From the NCBI GenBank assembly GCA_958447915.1, contig CAUDCB010000003.1:1-48733 (forward strand): a stretch of 48,733 bases of DNA, read 5' to 3'. The notes below the pieces were generated by a model. It was not told where the DNA came from and ran no database searches. It was given only the letters and a program-made list of their open reading frames with translations. The translations under genes and the position numbers were made by a program. The stretch is from an uncultured Collinsella sp. GTDB taxonomy: Bacteria > Actinomycetota > Coriobacteriia > Coriobacteriales > Coriobacteriaceae. Shown piece by piece: positions 24,437-32,356 of this stretch. Position 1 is the first letter of the stretch, and each line of letters starts with the position of its first letter.

Positions 24437-27319
24437 ATGACGCTACTGTATTTCCTTACCCTGTTTCCACTGGTACCGGCGCTGGGCATGCTGCTCGCGC
24501 ACGGTGACCGCACCCGCGACGCGGTGGGGCTCATAGGCGCCGGCATCATTATGGCGGTGACAGTTGTAGTCGCCGTCATGTTTTTTGGTGCGGGTCCGCA
24601 GAGCTTTGAGGTTGCCTCCGGCACCTCGCATATGCTCTCGATCATCAGCTCCGCCATCGACGTGATCCTGTGTGCTGTCATCCTGTACAACGCGTACAAA
24701 TATAGGAACGTGCTCACCACGGTGCTCGGCATAGTCCAGCTGGTGGGCTCGCTCGCCTTCGCTGCCATGACGCTGCCCGCGACCGAAGCCGTCACGGCGA
24801 CACCGCTCTACCTAGACTACATGAGCGTGATCATGGTCCTCGCCGTCGGCATCGTCGGCAGCCTTATCTGCGTGTATGCCCTGGGCTATATGAAGGACTT
24901 CCAGGCGCACGACGAGCACGAGGCCGCGCTGCGCGGGCAGACCGCGCCCGACCGTCGCCCGCAGTTCCTGGCGCTTATGTTCCTGTTCCTCTCGGCCATG
25001 TTCGTCATCGTGACGAGCGATAACCTGGAGTGGCTGTTCTGCGGTTGGGAAATCACCACCGTGTGCTCGTTCCTTATGATTGGCTACACGCGCACGCCCG
25101 AGGCCATCAAGAACGCCTTCACCCAGATTATCCTCAACATGCTGGGCGGTATTGCGTTTTTGGCCGGACTCATGTACCTGCACGTTAACGGCATGCCGCT
25201 GACCATCTCGGGGATGATCGAGCTTTCCGGCGCCGGAACCGCGCAATCCGCGCTGCTGGTGATGCCGGTCGTTCTGCTGTCGCTCGCCGCACTCACCAAG
25301 GCCGCGCAGATGCCGTTCCATACCTGGCTGCTCGGTGCCATGGTTGCCCCCACGCCCACGAGCGCCCTGCTGCACTCGTCAACCATGGTCAAGGCCGGCG
25401 TGTTCCTGATGGTCAAGCTGAGCCCGCTCTATGCCATCTATCCCGTGACCGGCTTTATGGTCACGAGTGTGGGTGCCATCACGTTTTTGCTCGCCGCCCT
25501 CATGGCCATCTCGCAGAGCAATGCCAAGCGTGTACTTGCTTACTCCACCATTTCCAACTTGGGCCTTATCAGTGCCTGCCTGGGCGTCGGCGCGCCCGAG
25601 GCCGTGTGGGCGGCCATCTTCCTGATCCTGTTCCATACGGTGGCCAAATCGCTGCTGTTCCTGTGCGTGGGCACCGCCGAGCATCATATCGGCAGCCGCA
25701 ATATCGAGGACATGGACGGTATGTTCAGCCGCATGCCGCACCTGACGCGCCTGATGATGCTGGGCATTATGGGCATGTTTGTGGCGCCGTTTGGCATGCT
25801 CGTGTCCAAGTGGGGCGCCCTGGTGGCGTTTGCGCAGACCGGCAACGTGCTCATGATCATGGTACTTGCCTTTGGCTCGGCCGCGACGTTCTTCTTCTGG
25901 GGCAAGTGGCTTGCCAAGCTTTCGGGCGTCGACCCCACGGCTCAAAACGTTGAAGTCAATGTCCATAAGACCGAATGGATGGCCCTCAACACCATCGCCG
26001 CGCTGCTGATTCTGTGCTGCGTGGCGTTCCCGGTTATCTCGAGCGGTCTGGTGTCGCCTTACTTGGCTATGGTGTTTGGCCGCGTGCCGTACGTCATTGG
26101 CAAGGACTCCATGTATCTGATGGTGGTTATCGTGGCGTTTATCGCCGTGGTGCTGCTGACTTCATTCCGCGTGAGCAACAAACCGCACGTAAACGTATAT
26201 CTTTCGGGCGTGGGAACCGACAAATATCGCCATTTCCGCGGCTCGATGGGACACGAGGTGAAGGCCGAAAAGCGCAATTGGTACTCGGAGGACGCCCTTG
26301 GCGAGAAGCGTATTGGCCCCGCGGGCAGCGTCGTGTGCTGCAGCATTATCTTGTTTGCGCTGCTGTGTTGCGCGTGGATTGGGCCCGAGCGGCTTGCCAT
26401 GAGCGCGCCCTCGGTGCTGCGCGGCAAGTATTTTGAAGGTTCGGGCGTCGTGGGCATATTTATTGGCACCGTGGTGTTTGCCCTGCTGGCGCCGCTTGTG
26501 GGTGGCCTGATTGACGGCGTTGACCGTAAACTTTCGGCCCGCATGCAGGGCCGCGTGGGCCCGCGCCTGCTGCAGCCCTTCTACGACGTTGCCAAGCTGC
26601 TGCGCAAGGCCCCCGCCAGCGTAAACACCATGGACGATACCTACATGGCGTGCGCGCTCATCTTTACCGTGGTGGGCGGCGGCATCTTTGTGTCGGGTTC
26701 CAACACGCTGCTGTGCGCCTTTATGGTGACGCTCGCCGCGATCTTTGTGGTGTTGGCGTCCGCCTCGACGCAAAGCCCGTTTGCCCAGGTCGGCGCCGAC
26801 CGAGAGCTGCTGCAGGTCATGAGTTACGAGCCCGCCGTTCTGCTGATGAGCGTGGGCCTGTATCTTGCCACCGATAGCTTCGATTCCATTGCCGTGACGG
26901 GGCAGCCGGCCCCCATCATCGTGTACAGCGCACCCATTTTCCTTGCGCTGCTCGCGGTGCTTACCATCAAGCTGCGCAAGTCGCCGTTCGATCTTTCGTA
27001 CTCGCATCACGCGCATCAGGAGATCGTCCAGGGCGTCGCCACCGAGATGAGCGGCAGCACGCTGGCCAAGATGACCCTTATGCACTGGTGCGAGACCGTG
27101 CTGTTTTTGATGTGGGTGGGCATGTTCTTTGTTTGGGACAACCCGGTGAGCTGGGTGGTTGCCCTGGTCGTGATGGCCGCGACGTACTTTGTCGAGGTGC
27201 TGATCGACAATACCTTCGCCCGCAGCACCTGGCGCAGCTGCTTTAAGCTCGGATGGGGCGTGGCGCTGGTGTTTGGCCTGCTCAACCTTATGCCCATCCT
27301 CGTTGACGTGTTTATTTAG
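24437..27319 (+). CDS. Fused membrane subunit of Ech-type hydrogenase (NuoL-like plus NuoH-like)
   Basis: A 960-residue polytopic protein combining two normally separate subunits of energy-converting [NiFe] hydrogenases. Residues 1 to about 600 are the antiporter-like proton/sodium pump (EchA/HycC/NuoL type): many helices and the signature KAAQMPFHTWL followed by APTPTSALLHSSTMVKAG near 290-320. Residues about 665-960 are the EchB/HycD/NuoH type, with DRKLSARMQGRVGPRLLQP, the loop ADRELLQVMSYEP and RKSPFDLSYSHHAHQEIVQG, which contact the peripheral arm. The linker between them is charged (KAEKRNWYSEDALGEKR). Sizes add up to a full EchA plus EchB, with no internal loss. ATG 24437 is preceded by GGGGGAG. 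It heads the operon; the next gene starts 12 bp later. It should conduct ions across the membrane, driven by ferredoxin-dependent H2 production or the reverse. Confidence 0.85.
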   Translation: MTLLYFLTLFPLVPALGMLLAHGDRTRDAVGLIGAGIIMAVTVVVAVMFFGAGPQSFEVASGTSHMLSIISSAIDVILCAVILYNAYKYRNVLTTVLGIVQLVGSLAFAAMTLPATEAVTATPLYLDYMSVIMVLAVGIVGSLICVYALGYMKDFQAHDEHEAALRGQTAPDRRPQFLALMFLFLSAMFVIVTSDNLEWLFCGWEITTVCSFLMIGYTRTPEAIKNAFTQIILNMLGGIAFLAGLMYLHVNGMPLTISGMIELSGAGTAQSALLVMPVVLLSLAALTKAAQMPFHTWLLGAMVAPTPTSALLHSSTMVKAGVFLMVKLSPLYAIYPVTGFMVTSVGAITFLLAALMAISQSNAKRVLAYSTISNLGLISACLGVGAPEAVWAAIFLILFHTVAKSLLFLCVGTAEHHIGSRNIEDMDGMFSRMPHLTRLMMLGIMGMFVAPFGMLVSKWGALVAFAQTGNVLMIMVLAFGSAATFFFWGKWLAKLSGVDPTAQNVEVNVHKTEWMALNTIAALLILCCVAFPVISSGLVSPYLAMVFGRVPYVIGKDSMYLMVVIVAFIAVVLLTSFRVSNKPHVNVYLSGVGTDKYRHFRGSMGHEVKAEKRNWYSEDALGEKRIGPAGSVVCCSIILFALLCCAWIGPERLAMSAPSVLRGKYFEGSGVVGIFIGTVVFALLAPLVGGLIDGVDRKLSARMQGRVGPRLLQPFYDVAKLLRKAPASVNTMDDTYMACALIFTVVGGGIFVSGSNTLLCAFMVTLAAIFVVLASASTQSPFAQVGADRELLQVMSYEPAVLLMSVGLYLATDSFDSIAVTGQPAPIIVYSAPIFLALLAVLTIKLRKSPFDLSYSHHAHQEIVQGVATEMSGSTLAKMTLMHWCETVLFLMWVGMFFVWDNPVSWVVALVVMAATYFVEVLIDNTFARSTWRSCFKLGWGVALVFGLLNLMPILVDVFI

Positions 27320-27331
27320 GAGGCGGCATCC

Positions 27332-27916
27332 ATGGATCATAAAATGTCGCGCTCGCCGTGGGTTATTCATTACGACGGCTCGAGCTGCAACGGATGCGAT
27401 ATCGAGGTGCTGGCCTCGCTTACCCCACTGTTCGATGCGGAGCGCTTTGGCGTGGTCAACACCGGCAACCCCAAGCATGCGGACATCTTTTTGGTGACGG
27501 GGTCGGTCAATGCCCAGAACCTGCCCGTCGTGCGTCAGATTTACAACCAGATGCTCGAGCCCAAGTGCGTGGTGGCGTGCGGCATCTGCGCGTGCTCGGG
27601 CGGCGTGTTCCGCGATGCCTACAACGTGATCGGCGGCGTGGACCGCGCGATTCCCGTGGACGTGTACGCGCCCGGGTGCGCCATTCGCCCCGAGACGGTG
27701 ATCGATGCCATCGTGGAGGCGTGCGGCATCTTGGACCAGAAGGAGGCCGTGATGCGCGCCGGCGGCGATCCGCTCACCGTGGGCGGCGCCGCCACCTGGG
27801 ACGGTGGCGTTGAGCTGGGCGAGGACGGGTTTGTGGCCGCGGCTGAGGCCGGCGACGCGCCCGCCGCTGGCGACGCACCTGCTGGGACACCCGCCGCTGC
27901 AAAGGAGGCCGAGTAA
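27332..27916 (+). CDS. Ech-type hydrogenase small subunit (NuoB-like)
   Basis: The electron-transfer subunit carrying the [4Fe-4S] cluster next to the NiFe site. 194 residues. Candidate ligands are C19 and C22 (SSCNGCDIE), C86 (GICACSGG) and C116 (APGCAIRP), the order found in EchC, HycG and NuoB. The family core ends near residue 150; the last 40 residues (AAEAGDAPAAGDAPAG...) are an Ala/Gly/Glu-rich tail that is not part of the fold. The start is supported by AGGAGG 10 bp upstream. The stop codon overlaps the next start (TAATG), so the two are translationally coupled. It works at the membrane-cytoplasm interface with the large subunit two genes downstream. Confidence 0.88.
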   Translation: MDHKMSRSPWVIHYDGSSCNGCDIEVLASLTPLFDAERFGVVNTGNPKHADIFLVTGSVNAQNLPVVRQIYNQMLEPKCVVACGICACSGGVFRDAYNVIGGVDRAIPVDVYAPGCAIRPETVIDAIVEACGILDQKEAVMRAGGDPLTVGGAATWDGGVELGEDGFVAAAEAGDAPAAGDAPAGTPAAAKEAE

Positions 27917-28620
27917 TGCAAAAGGCAATCTATACCACCGTCGGGATCGACGAGCTCCTGTCGCATGTCCAGGCGCTCAAGGGTGCCGACGCGCGCTTTG
28001 TGCAGATGCATGCCGAGCGCTGTGTGGACGACGGATCGTATCGCCTGGTTTATACGTTTATCAACGTCCGCGCTGCGCAAGAGCAGATCGCGCGGGACGG
28101 AAACTATGCGATTGAGAATCTGGTGGTCGAGGGTATCGACCAGTACCAGGAGATTCCGTCCATCAGCTCGTATTACCCCGCGGTGTTCCCGTTTGAGAAC
28201 GAGGCACATGACCTGTTTGGTCTTGTCATTACCGACATGCAGATCGACTTTAAGGGCTTTTTCTACCAGGTTTCGACTGCCGAGCCCATGAGTGTGATCA
28301 CACCCGAGGTGAAGGCCGCGCGCGAGAAAGCCATGAAGGTCCGTGCCGCCGCCGAGGCCAAGGTGCGCAAGACCGCGGCCGAGAAGGCCGCCGCGGGGGA
28401 GGGCGGTGCGAGCGCCGGCGATGCTGCGAGCGCTGCTGCCGCCCAGCTCGCTGCGGCTGCCGGCTCCGATGCTCAGCATGACGATGCCGCTGCCAAGGCA
28501 GCGCTCAAAGCCGCCGAGATGGAGGCAAAGCTCGCCGCCATGGATCCCGAGAAGGCGGCCAAGGTCCGCGCGGCGCTTGCCGCCAAGGCCGCCCGCGACA
28601 AGCAGAAAAAGGAGGCGTAA
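27916..28620 (+). CDS. Ech-type hydrogenase subunit D (NuoC-like) with Ala-rich tail
   Basis: A 234-residue protein; the first 125 residues match the EchD/NuoC 30-kDa subunit, including PSISSYYPAVFPFENEAHDLFGL, the counterpart of the family's D-x-FGI motif. Family members are structural, helping to dock the large subunit. Residues about 130-234 form a long Ala/Lys/Glu-rich, probably helical extension (AAEKAAAGEGG..., AALKAAEMEAKLAAM...), unusual for this family. Start ATG 27916 overlaps the stop of the small-subunit gene, with AAAGGAGG upstream. The large-subunit gene follows after 5 bp. Confidence 0.85.
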   Translation: MQKAIYTTVGIDELLSHVQALKGADARFVQMHAERCVDDGSYRLVYTFINVRAAQEQIARDGNYAIENLVVEGIDQYQEIPSISSYYPAVFPFENEAHDLFGLVITDMQIDFKGFFYQVSTAEPMSVITPEVKAAREKAMKVRAAAEAKVRKTAAEKAAAGEGGASAGDAASAAAAQLAAAAGSDAQHDDAAAKAALKAAEMEAKLAAMDPEKAAKVRAALAAKAARDKQKKEA

Positions 28621-28625
28621 GGTCC

Positions 28626-29714
28626 ATGGCTCATCGCTCCGTTATTCCGTTTGGCCCGCAGCACCCGGTGCTGCCCGAGCCGCTTCATCTGGACCTGGTG
28701 ATCGAGGACGACCGCGTCATCGAGGCAATTCCGCAGATCGGCTTTGTGCACCGCGGACTCGAGAAGCTCACCGAAAAGCGTGACATGCACCAGTTTGGCT
28801 ACATCGCCGAGCGCATCTGCGGCATTTGTGCCGTGGGTCACAGCTGCGGCTATGCCAGCGCCTGCGAGCGCATGCTCGACATCGAGATACCCGGCCGCGT
28901 GCAGTATATCCGCACCATTTTGCACGAGCTTTCGCGCATCCACTCACATCTGCTGTGGCTGGGCCTGCTCGCCGATGCCTTTGGCTTCGAGGCGCTGTTC
29001 TATCGTTCGTGGACCCTGCGCGAACAGATTCTCAAAATCTTCGAGAGCACCTGCGGCGGCCGCGTGATCCTTTCGATTAACGAGATCGGCGGCCTTAAGC
29101 ACGACATCGAGGACTCCGAGCTGGCGGGTATTGTCCAGACGCTCGATGCCATGCGTCCCGACTACGAGGCCCTGGTGCATACCTTTTTGGACGACGATAG
29201 CTGCGGCGAGCGCCTGCATGGCGTGGGCGTGATCAGCAAGAAGGACGCGCTTGATCTGTCGATGGTCGGCCCGTTCGGTCGCGCTTCGGGCGTGGATTAC
29301 GACGTGCGCATGCTCGGCGACGGCGCCTATGCGGATCTGGCCGCGTTTGAGCCCATCGTGGCGACCGACGGCGACTGCTATGCCCGCTGCCAGGTGCGTT
29401 GCGCCGAGGTCACGCAGGCCATGGACATCATTAAGGAGCTTGTGGGCAAGATTCCGCATGACGGCATCGGTGGGCGCACCAAGCTCACACCGGCCGACGG
29501 CGCGCGTGGCGAGGTTGTGATTGAGCAGCCGCGTGGCGAGGCGTATTACTATGTGCGCGGCAACGGCACCAAGAACCTGGACCGCTTCCGCGTGCGCACG
29601 CCGACGTCGCAGAACCTGGCGGGTCTGACACATGCGCTGCAGGGCGTGCTCCTTGCCAACGTGCCAATGATTATCCTGACCATCGACCCCTGCATTAGCT
29701 GCACGGAAAGGTAG
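28626..29714 (+). CDS. Ech-type [NiFe] hydrogenase large subunit (NuoD-like)
   Basis: The catalytic subunit that reduces protons or oxidises H2, 362 residues, close to the length of known EchE. Both NiFe-binding motifs are intact: ERICGICAVGH with C65 and C68, and DPCISCTER with C356 and C359 three residues before the end. Because complex I NuoD lacks these four cysteines, this must be a hydrogenase subunit and not part of an NADH dehydrogenase. The C-terminus stops almost directly after the last motif, so there is little or no peptide to be removed by a maturation protease, as noted for some group 4 enzymes. Start ATG 28626 follows AAGGAGG. No hyp maturation genes lie in the window. Confidence 0.92.
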   Translation: MAHRSVIPFGPQHPVLPEPLHLDLVIEDDRVIEAIPQIGFVHRGLEKLTEKRDMHQFGYIAERICGICAVGHSCGYASACERMLDIEIPGRVQYIRTILHELSRIHSHLLWLGLLADAFGFEALFYRSWTLREQILKIFESTCGGRVILSINEIGGLKHDIEDSELAGIVQTLDAMRPDYEALVHTFLDDDSCGERLHGVGVISKKDALDLSMVGPFGRASGVDYDVRMLGDGAYADLAAFEPIVATDGDCYARCQVRCAEVTQAMDIIKELVGKIPHDGIGGRTKLTPADGARGEVVIEQPRGEAYYYVRGNGTKNLDRFRVRTPTSQNLAGLTHALQGVLLANVPMIILTIDPCISCTER

Positions 29715-29721
29715 GCGCGGC

Positions 29722-30063
29722 ATGAGTTTACTGACATTTGCCAAGACGGCCTTGGGTTCTATGGTCAAGCAGCCGGTCACGGTGTGCTATCCGCAGGAGA
29801 AGCTGGCGGCGCCCGAGCGCCTGCGCGGGCATATCGTCAATGACATGGATGTGTGCATTTGCTGCGGCATGTGCGCGCGCCGTTGCCCGGCGGGCGCGCT
29901 CGCGGTCGATCGCAAGGGCGGAACGTGGACGATCGACCCGTATGCTTGCGTGGTGTGCGGCGAGTGCATCGAAAGCTGCCCTAAACACTGCCTGAGCATG
30001 GACACCGCCCGCACTCCAGTTGCGGCGGACAAGACCCCCACGGTAGAAACCAAGCCGGAATAG
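29722..30063 (+). CDS. Ech-type hydrogenase ferredoxin-like subunit (NuoI-like)
   Basis: A 113-residue polyferredoxin subunit with two classic [4Fe-4S] motifs, CICCGMCARRCP and CVVCGECIESCP, corresponding to EchF/HycF/NuoI. It relays electrons between soluble ferredoxin and the small subunit. It starts 7 bp after the large-subunit gene and closes the operon. The order fused A-B, C, D, E, F is exactly that of the six-subunit Ech complex, and no formate dehydrogenase or CO dehydrogenase genes are present, favouring a stand-alone ferredoxin:H+ enzyme. Confidence 0.9.
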   Translation: MSLLTFAKTALGSMVKQPVTVCYPQEKLAAPERLRGHIVNDMDVCICCGMCARRCPAGALAVDRKGGTWTIDPYACVVCGECIESCPKHCLSMDTARTPVAADKTPTVETKPE

Positions 30064-30084
30064 CTCTGGAATAGAGCTGGAATA

Positions 30085-30118
30085 GGGGCCGGCGGGGCAA
30101 AAATGCCCCGCCGGCCCC
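30085..30118 (+). terminator. Strong hairpin behind the hydrogenase operon
   Basis: A perfect 15-bp stem (GGGGCCGGCGGGGCA and its complement) with a 4-base AAAA loop begins 21 bp after the stop codon. There is no T-tract behind it, only a second small GC hairpin (GCGCG...CGCGC). It probably ends or stabilises the hydrogenase mRNA. Confidence 0.65.
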
Positions 30119-30150
30119 GCGCGTGAGCGCGCGGTTGGGCTGCCGCGAAC

Positions 30151-30302
30151 AAAACTATGCCGGATTACGGGGCTGGATAGCGAACCTCCGACCATACAGA
30201 AAATCGCAAAGACAAAACCGCAGGTAGATAGCCTGCCGTTTTTCAAAAATAGGGGATATGGATGAGGGTTCCGACTTTAGCCCCGTAAACCGGCATAGTT
30301 TT
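30151..30302. mobile_element. 152-bp element with 24-bp terminal inverted repeats
   Basis: The left end (30151-30174, starting AAAACTATGCCGG) is complementary to the right end (30279-30302, ending CCGGCATAGTTTT) with one mismatch. The 104-bp inside carries no gene. Shape and size are those of a MITE or a large REP-type palindrome. It sits between the hydrogenase hairpin and the convergent response-regulator gene, filling most of that 300-bp gap. A structurally similar element lies at 40855-40986. Confidence 0.65.
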
Positions 30303-30363
30303 GAAATGGCACCAGATCAGTAACAGCCATTTTGCTATGCCGGAGCGGTTGGTCGTCGGGCAA

Positions 30364-30993
30364 CTACCCTCGCAGGTAGGCGATGGCGATCTGCGTGCGG
30401 TTGCGTAGGCCCATTTTGGCAAGGATCGAGCTGATGTGGTTGCGCACCGTGCCTTCGCCCATGTAGGCCGTGGCGGCGATTTCCTTGTTATCGAGGCCGC
30501 GGGCGATGAGCTCTGCGACTTCGAACTCGCGGTCGGTCAGGCTGGCAAAGGCGGCGGGCCGGCGGGGCATGCCCGCCTCAACGCCCGTTCCGTCAAAGTC
30601 GATGTCTTCGATCGCCTTGCCCTCGAGCACGCGCTTGCCGTCCATGACCTGCGCCAACGCTGGCGGGATGGCGGCGACATCGGTTTTGATCAGGTAGCCG
30701 CGGGCGCCCAATTTGAGTGCCGACACAATGTATTCGTCATCCGAGAATGTCGTCAGAAACACCACGCGTGCCGCGGGGTCGCGCTCAAGAATCTCGCGGG
30801 CCGCCGAAAGCCCGTCGCGCCCCGGCATCTGAATGTCGAGCAGCGCGATGTCGGGCGCGTGCTCAGCGTAGAGCGCGACCGCGTCGTCGCCATTGGCGCC
30901 GGTACCCACCACCTCGATCTGCGGCTGTGCGCCCAGGATAATCTTGAGCGAATCGACCACCAAACGGTCGTCGTCGACAACGATGAGCCTCAT
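30364..30993 (-). CDS. NarL/LuxR-family response regulator
   Basis: A 209-residue cytoplasmic transcription regulator. The receiver domain (1-120) has the acidic pocket DDD at 7-9, phospho-acceptor D53 (LLDIQMPG), conserved Thr in LTTFS and Lys in YLIKTD. The C-terminal LuxR-type HTH begins near 145 (LTDREFEVAELIARGLDNKEIAA...GTVRNHISSIL). Its start overlaps the end of the histidine-kinase gene by 4 bp (ATGA), so both are made from one mRNA. The divergently transcribed ABC exporter (32357-35684) is the likely target by position. Confidence 0.9.
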   Translation of the reverse strand: MRLIVVDDDRLVVDSLKIILGAQPQIEVVGTGANGDDAVALYAEHAPDIALLDIQMPGRDGLSAAREILERDPAARVVFLTTFSDDEYIVSALKLGARGYLIKTDVAAIPPALAQVMDGKRVLEGKAIEDIDFDGTGVEAGMPRRPAAFASLTDREFEVAELIARGLDNKEIAATAYMGEGTVRNHISSILAKMGLRNRTQIAIAYLRG

Positions 30994-32135
30994 CGGCCCT
31001 CATCTCCTTGCTGTTTGGGAACGGTGGCAAACACGCGCCAGCCGCCGACGCCGGCGCGCGGGCCGGCGGTGAAGGTGCCGCCAAGCGCCTCGACGCGCTC
31101 GCGCATGGAGCCGAGCCCCATGCCCTCGGCGATGCCGCGACCGCCCGTCTGGGTCCCGCCCGTGCCATCGTCGGTAACGATGAGCTGGTAAAACGATGGA
31201 TGCTCCAAGCATCGCACAGCAACGTTTTGAGCGCGGGCGTGGCGCATGGTGTTGGATAGCGCCTCGCGCAGGACCGCCGCAAAGCAGTTGGTGATGTTGG
31301 CGGGCGCATGCTCGGCCAAAACCTCAAGCTCAATCTGCGGGCCGCCATCTGAGCACACGCCTTCCACGATGCGCTCGAGCTGTACGGAGAGGTCGGCGGC
31401 AGTGTCATTGAGCGCGTGGACGCTAGTGCGCACAAGTTGGAGCGCCTCGTCAACGGTGTGCTTGACGTCGGCGAAATCGGCGGCGACGCCGGGCTCATTG
31501 GCGTGGACTATGCGCAGGGCCTCGGTCTGTAACGAGGCACGTGTAAGTTGGTGGCCAACGCTATCGTGGATCTCACGCGCGATGCGGGCACGCTCGGCGA
31601 GCGTCGCGAGTTCGACTTCGTAGTCCTGGCGGTCGGCAAGGTCACGGTTGCGCGCCTCCAGCGCGAGGGCTCGTTCCTGCAGTTCGTCGCGGATTCGGCG
31701 CATGCGCTGCTGCTCGCGCTCCAACTGAGCGGTACGTAGCGATAGCAAGGTGGCGGCAACTGAAAGGATGGCGGTCAGCAACAGCGCGCGGGCGGGAAGT
31801 ATGCCGGCGCGGAAATCCGCAGCGAGTACGAAGGCAAAAATGGGAGCCACACCCAGCGCAGGCCAGACACGCTCACGGTGCACACGCCGCGCGATGTCAT
31901 AAAAGGCGAGGGGCGCAAACGGCATAAACGACGGCACGAAAACAGCCGCGATGATGTAAGCGTAGCTCGCGGCCTCGCTTGTGCGGCTCGTGCGTTCCTT
32001 CTGTGCGAGCTCGGCCAGCGAGGTGGCAATAACGCCAAGGCAAAACGCCGCAATCAAGCGAGCGTCCACAGCAATGCCCAGAGCGGCTGCGATACAGCAC
32101 GCCAGCACAATCGATTTGTCGAAAAGCCTGTTCAT
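30990..32135 (-). CDS. Membrane histidine kinase, HisKA_3/NarX-DesK type
   Basis: A 381-residue sensor kinase. About five to six hydrophobic segments fill residues 5-130, with hardly any extracellular loop, so the signal is probably sensed in or at the membrane. A coiled coil (LEREQQRMRRIRDELQERA) links to the dimerisation and phospho-acceptor box AREIHDSVGHQLT (H190), then a HATPase domain with LREALSNTMRHA, DDGTGG and GMGLGSMRERV. I chose ATG at 32135 because longer reading frames extend into a GC-rich stretch with no hydrophobic or conserved sequence. There is no ribosome site; a TACAAT box ends 6 bp before the ATG, suggesting a leaderless transcript. Partner is the adjoining response regulator. 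Confidence 0.85.
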   Translation of the reverse strand: MNRLFDKSIVLACCIAAALGIAVDARLIAAFCLGVIATSLAELAQKERTSRTSEAASYAYIIAAVFVPSFMPFAPLAFYDIARRVHRERVWPALGVAPIFAFVLAADFRAGILPARALLLTAILSVAATLLSLRTAQLEREQQRMRRIRDELQERALALEARNRDLADRQDYEVELATLAERARIAREIHDSVGHQLTRASLQTEALRIVHANEPGVAADFADVKHTVDEALQLVRTSVHALNDTAADLSVQLERIVEGVCSDGGPQIELEVLAEHAPANITNCFAAVLREALSNTMRHARAQNVAVRCLEHPSFYQLIVTDDGTGGTQTGGRGIAEGMGLGSMRERVEALGGTFTAGPRAGVGGWRVFATVPKQQGDEGR

Positions 32136-32141
32136 ACGGGT

Positions 32142-32147
32142 ATTGTA
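32142..32147 (-). promoter_or_regulatory. -10 box for a leaderless histidine-kinase transcript
   Basis: On the minus strand TACAAT ends 6 bases before the kinase ATG, so transcription would start at the A of ATG. No Shine-Dalgarno sequence lies between. No good -35 was seen. Confidence 0.4.
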
Positions 32148-32356
32148 CGCGATGCCGCGCACGGGGGAGGCGCCACCCGGAGCAACCGTGACATTCCTCC
32201 CGCGGCAAAGCGAAGGCGCTGTCAGGTCCCGCGCCCGGGCCCTGCGCCCGGGCCGCGCGCCCAGCCCCACACTCGTGACAAAGCTCACTGGCGCGCGCCG
32301 CCGGCTCCTGCGATGATGCAATCGTACCGGGCCGCAAGCAACAGAAGGGCCGCCTC

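Noticed and set aside
28626..29714. Complex I (NADH dehydrogenase) subunit NuoD
   Set aside because: Both CxxC NiFe-binding motifs are intact, which complex I lacks.
32136..32321. 62-residue N-terminal extension of the histidine kinase
   Set aside because: The stretch is Arg/Ala/Gly-rich and without a hydrophobic or conserved segment; the ATG at 32135 leads directly into the first membrane helix.
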